Source: Anaerolineales bacterium UBA2029 (GTDB lineage Bacteria > Chloroflexota > Anaerolineae > Aggregatilineales > Aggregatilineaceae). From it: a stretch of DNA of 7,583 nucleotides. The position numbers and the translations under genes were made by a program. This document shows, in pieces, positions 6,379-7,583 of this stretch (position 1 is its first letter; every line of letters begins with the position of its first letter). The notes under the pieces were generated by a model. That model searched no databases and was not told where the DNA came from. It saw only the letters and a program-made list of their open reading frames with translations. The stretch lies in contig DDBP01000122.1 of the NCBI GenBank assembly GCA_002332795.1, positions 1 through 7,583 on the forward strand. Reading direction: 5' to 3'.

Positions 6379-7514
6379 TCTCTGGCTGCCTCCTCCTGAG
6401 TACGGACGGTGCGCAGGTAGATCAGGGCGAAGCCGAGCGAGATCAGCATGATGAAGCCCGCGTAGGCGGCGGCCATGTTGGGGTTGTTGAAGCCGCTATC
6501 GCCGGGGTCATACCAGCGGTAGGTCTCGTAGGCCAGCACACTCAGCACACGCCCGCCGGTGATCGCCACCACCACGGCGAAGACCTGGAAAGCCAGGATG
6601 GTGCGCAGGATGAGCGCCACCTGCAGGCTGGGCTTGAGCAGCGGCAGGATGATATGGCGCAGGCGTTGCCACAGGTTGGCCCCGAACAGTTCGCCCGCCT
6701 CCAGATACTCGCGCGGGATGGCCTGCAGGCCCGACACGACGATCACCATCACGATCGAGGTCGCCCGCCACACTTCCGCCAGCACGATGGCGACGATCAT
6801 CCAGTGCTGGCGTTCGGCAGAAAGAAAGATATACGGCTGGTCAATGAGGCCCAGTTGTTGCAGAAATGTGTTGAGATAGCCGCGCTGCGTGAAGATGCTC
6901 ACCCATACCAGGCCCGCGGCCAGGTCGGAGATGCCCAGCGGGATGGCGTAGATGTACAGGAAGAGGCTGTTGCCGCGCAATTGCGATTGCAGCACCAGCG
7001 CCATGGTGATGGCCAGCACGAACTGAAGCGGCAGGATGAGCACGATCAGCAACAGGGTGGTCTGCAGAGCGTCTTTGAAGCGGTAATCGTTGAGCATCCG
7101 CTTGACGTAGTCGAGCGTCCACTCTTTGGCCCCCTCGCCGCTGACTACCCGCGCCGTCTCGGACTCGGTGCGCGACTTGATGAAGAGGTTCTTCTGATGC
7201 ACCCAGCCTTCGACAGTCTCGCCGCTTTCCGACTCACCCACCACTTTGAACCAGTACACCGGGCGGGTGCGTCCGTTGGGCAGCAGTTCTTCGGTCTTCA
7301 GGCGGTCTACCACGGCCACTTCGATCTGCATGGGCAGGCGACCGACCACGTCGGCGTCCTCTTGTGGTTCGCTGAGCACCGGCAGAATCTGGCTGTCGCG
7401 CATGAAGGCAAGTTGCAGGGAGCGCACCATCGGCCAGGCGAAAAACACCGCCAGGTAGATGAACGAAGGTAAGATCAACAGATATGGCGCGAGGCCAAAG
7501 CGCAGTCGTTTCAT
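6375..7514 (-). CDS. Carbohydrate ABC transporter permease, MalF-type, with SH3b-like insert in first external loop
   Basis: The product is 379 residues, longer than the roughly 290-310 usual for six-helix MalF-like permeases. Hydrophobic segments at about 10-32, 150-175, 183-207, 236-258, 296-318 and 347-369 suggest six membrane helices. The ATPase-docking loop is EAGELFG at 272-278, continuing to LPLLKP at 290-295; the third position of EAA is Gly, a tolerated variant. WTLDYVKRMLND (132-143) matches the usual segment before helix 2. Residues about 41-131 replace what is normally a short loop and account for the extra length. It partners permease 2 and is the first operon gene seen. The start at 7514 follows a good ribosome binding site; the frame stays open to the window edge but without another ATG, GTG or TTG. 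Confidence 0.93.
   Translation of the reverse strand: MKRLRFGLAPYLLILPSFIYLAVFFAWPMVRSLQLAFMRDSQILPVLSEPQEDADVVGRLPMQIEVAVVDRLKTEELLPNGRTRPVYWFKVVGESESGETVEGWVHQKNLFIKSRTESETARVVSGEGAKEWTLDYVKRMLNDYRFKDALQTTLLLIVLILPLQFVLAITMALVLQSQLRGNSLFLYIYAIPLGISDLAAGLVWVSIFTQRGYLNTFLQQLGLIDQPYIFLSAERQHWMIVAIVLAEVWRATSIVMVIVVSGLQAIPREYLEAGELFGANLWQRLRHIILPLLKPSLQVALILRTILAFQVFAVVVAITGGRVLSVLAYETYRWYDPGDSGFNNPNMAAAYAGFIMLISLGFALIYLRTVRTQEEAARE
6389..6397 (-). promoter_or_regulatory. Strong ribosome binding site of permease 2 inside the end of permease 1
   Basis: The minus strand reads AGGAGGAGG here, an anti-Shine-Dalgarno match present twice in register, ending 10 bases before the ATG at 6378. It doubles as codons for the EEA stretch near the C-terminus of permease 1. 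It is the strongest ribosome binding site in the operon and supports the start at 6378. Confidence 0.65.
7179..7385 (-). other. SH3b-like domain inserted in the extracytoplasmic loop of the MalF-type permease
   Basis: Residues about 44-112 follow the bacterial SH3 pattern: LSEPQEDADVVGRLPMQIEV at the start resembles the usual 'P...A.VVG.L..G..V' opening, YWFKVVG (87-93) matches the central W.KV strand, and EGWVHQKNLF (102-111) matches the characteristic closing GWV....L. Helix 1 of such permeases runs from inside to outside, so the domain should face outward, near where a binding protein docks. Bacterial SH3 domains commonly bind peptides or cell wall; the role here is not known. Assignment is by pattern, without a profile search. 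Confidence 0.6.
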
Positions 7515-7522
7515 GGGTGCTG

Positions 7523-7528
7523 CCCTCC
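7523..7528 (-). promoter_or_regulatory. Ribosome binding site of permease 1
   Basis: GGAGGG on the minus strand stands 8 bases before the ATG at 7514. This supports the chosen start and the hydrophobic helix beginning near residue 10. Confidence 0.65.
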
Positions 7529-7583
7529 AGACCCAATTCAGGAGCGGACAGTCATTGAGCGCCTCTCGAACAGGGAGGCTGTC
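7529..7583 (-). other. Right edge, upstream of permease 1: no gene identified
   Basis: These bases hold no recognisable promoter on the minus strand. One minus frame is open from the edge to a TGA at 7540-7538 and could be the last 14 codons of an upstream gene, such as the missing substrate-binding protein, but the stretch is too short to judge. A 5-bp inverted repeat GCCTC/GAGGC (7561-7565 and 7575-7579) has no T-run after it and is not called a terminator. Confidence 0.3.

Noticed and set aside
6654..7472. A 272-codon plus-strand open frame opposite permease 1
   Set aside because: It is rich in His, Gln and Asp, has no recognisable domain and lies opposite membrane helices and the EAA loop of a real permease.
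7547..7583. Inverted repeats GACAG/CTGTC and GCCTC/GAGGC at the right edge
   Set aside because: The arms are only 5 bases, the two share a base at 7579, the loops are uneven and no T-run follows. They may also be cut by the window edge.

Overview
The window is GC-rich throughout and almost entirely coding. It holds five protein genes in two convergent blocks and no recognisable RNA gene, insertion sequence, CRISPR array or origin. Gene style suggests a high-GC environmental bacterium: a WD40 lipoprotein with WSPDG blades, a MalFGK-type sugar transporter and a bacterial SH3 domain in a membrane protein. Chloroflexota (Anaerolineae-like) is my best guess, but it rests on gene style alone and is not secure.

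Left block (+ strand, 106-2595): one 829-residue predicted lipoprotein. It has three WD40 blades, then about 470 residues of non-WD40 alpha/beta repeat sequence, then four more WD40 blades. The seven blades would make one complete beta-propeller, so the middle region looks like a large module inserted into the propeller between blades 3 and 4. I do not recognise this module. It is the most interesting object in the window.

Right block (- strand, 7514 to 2605): a tightly packed operon, read right to left. It encodes a MalF-type permease, a MalG-type permease, a MalK/UgpC-type ATPase and a 600-residue cytoplasmic glycosidase resembling GH125 (alpha-mannosidase-type, six-hairpin fold). Junctions are ATGA overlaps (permease 1/permease 2 and ATPase/glycosidase) or a 10-base gap in which the ribosome binding site grows out of the previous stop codon. 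The expected substrate-binding protein is not in the window and would most likely lie beyond the right edge. The MalF-type permease carries an extra segment of about 70-90 residues, SH3b-like in sequence, in its first extracytoplasmic loop.

Working together, the four operon genes read as an oligosaccharide importer plus an intracellular glycosidase that trims what is imported, possibly alpha-mannosides. The two blocks end tail to tail with 9 bases between stop codons, near a perfect 9-bp inverted repeat. Nothing in the sequence shows that the WD40 lipoprotein is functionally tied to the transporter.
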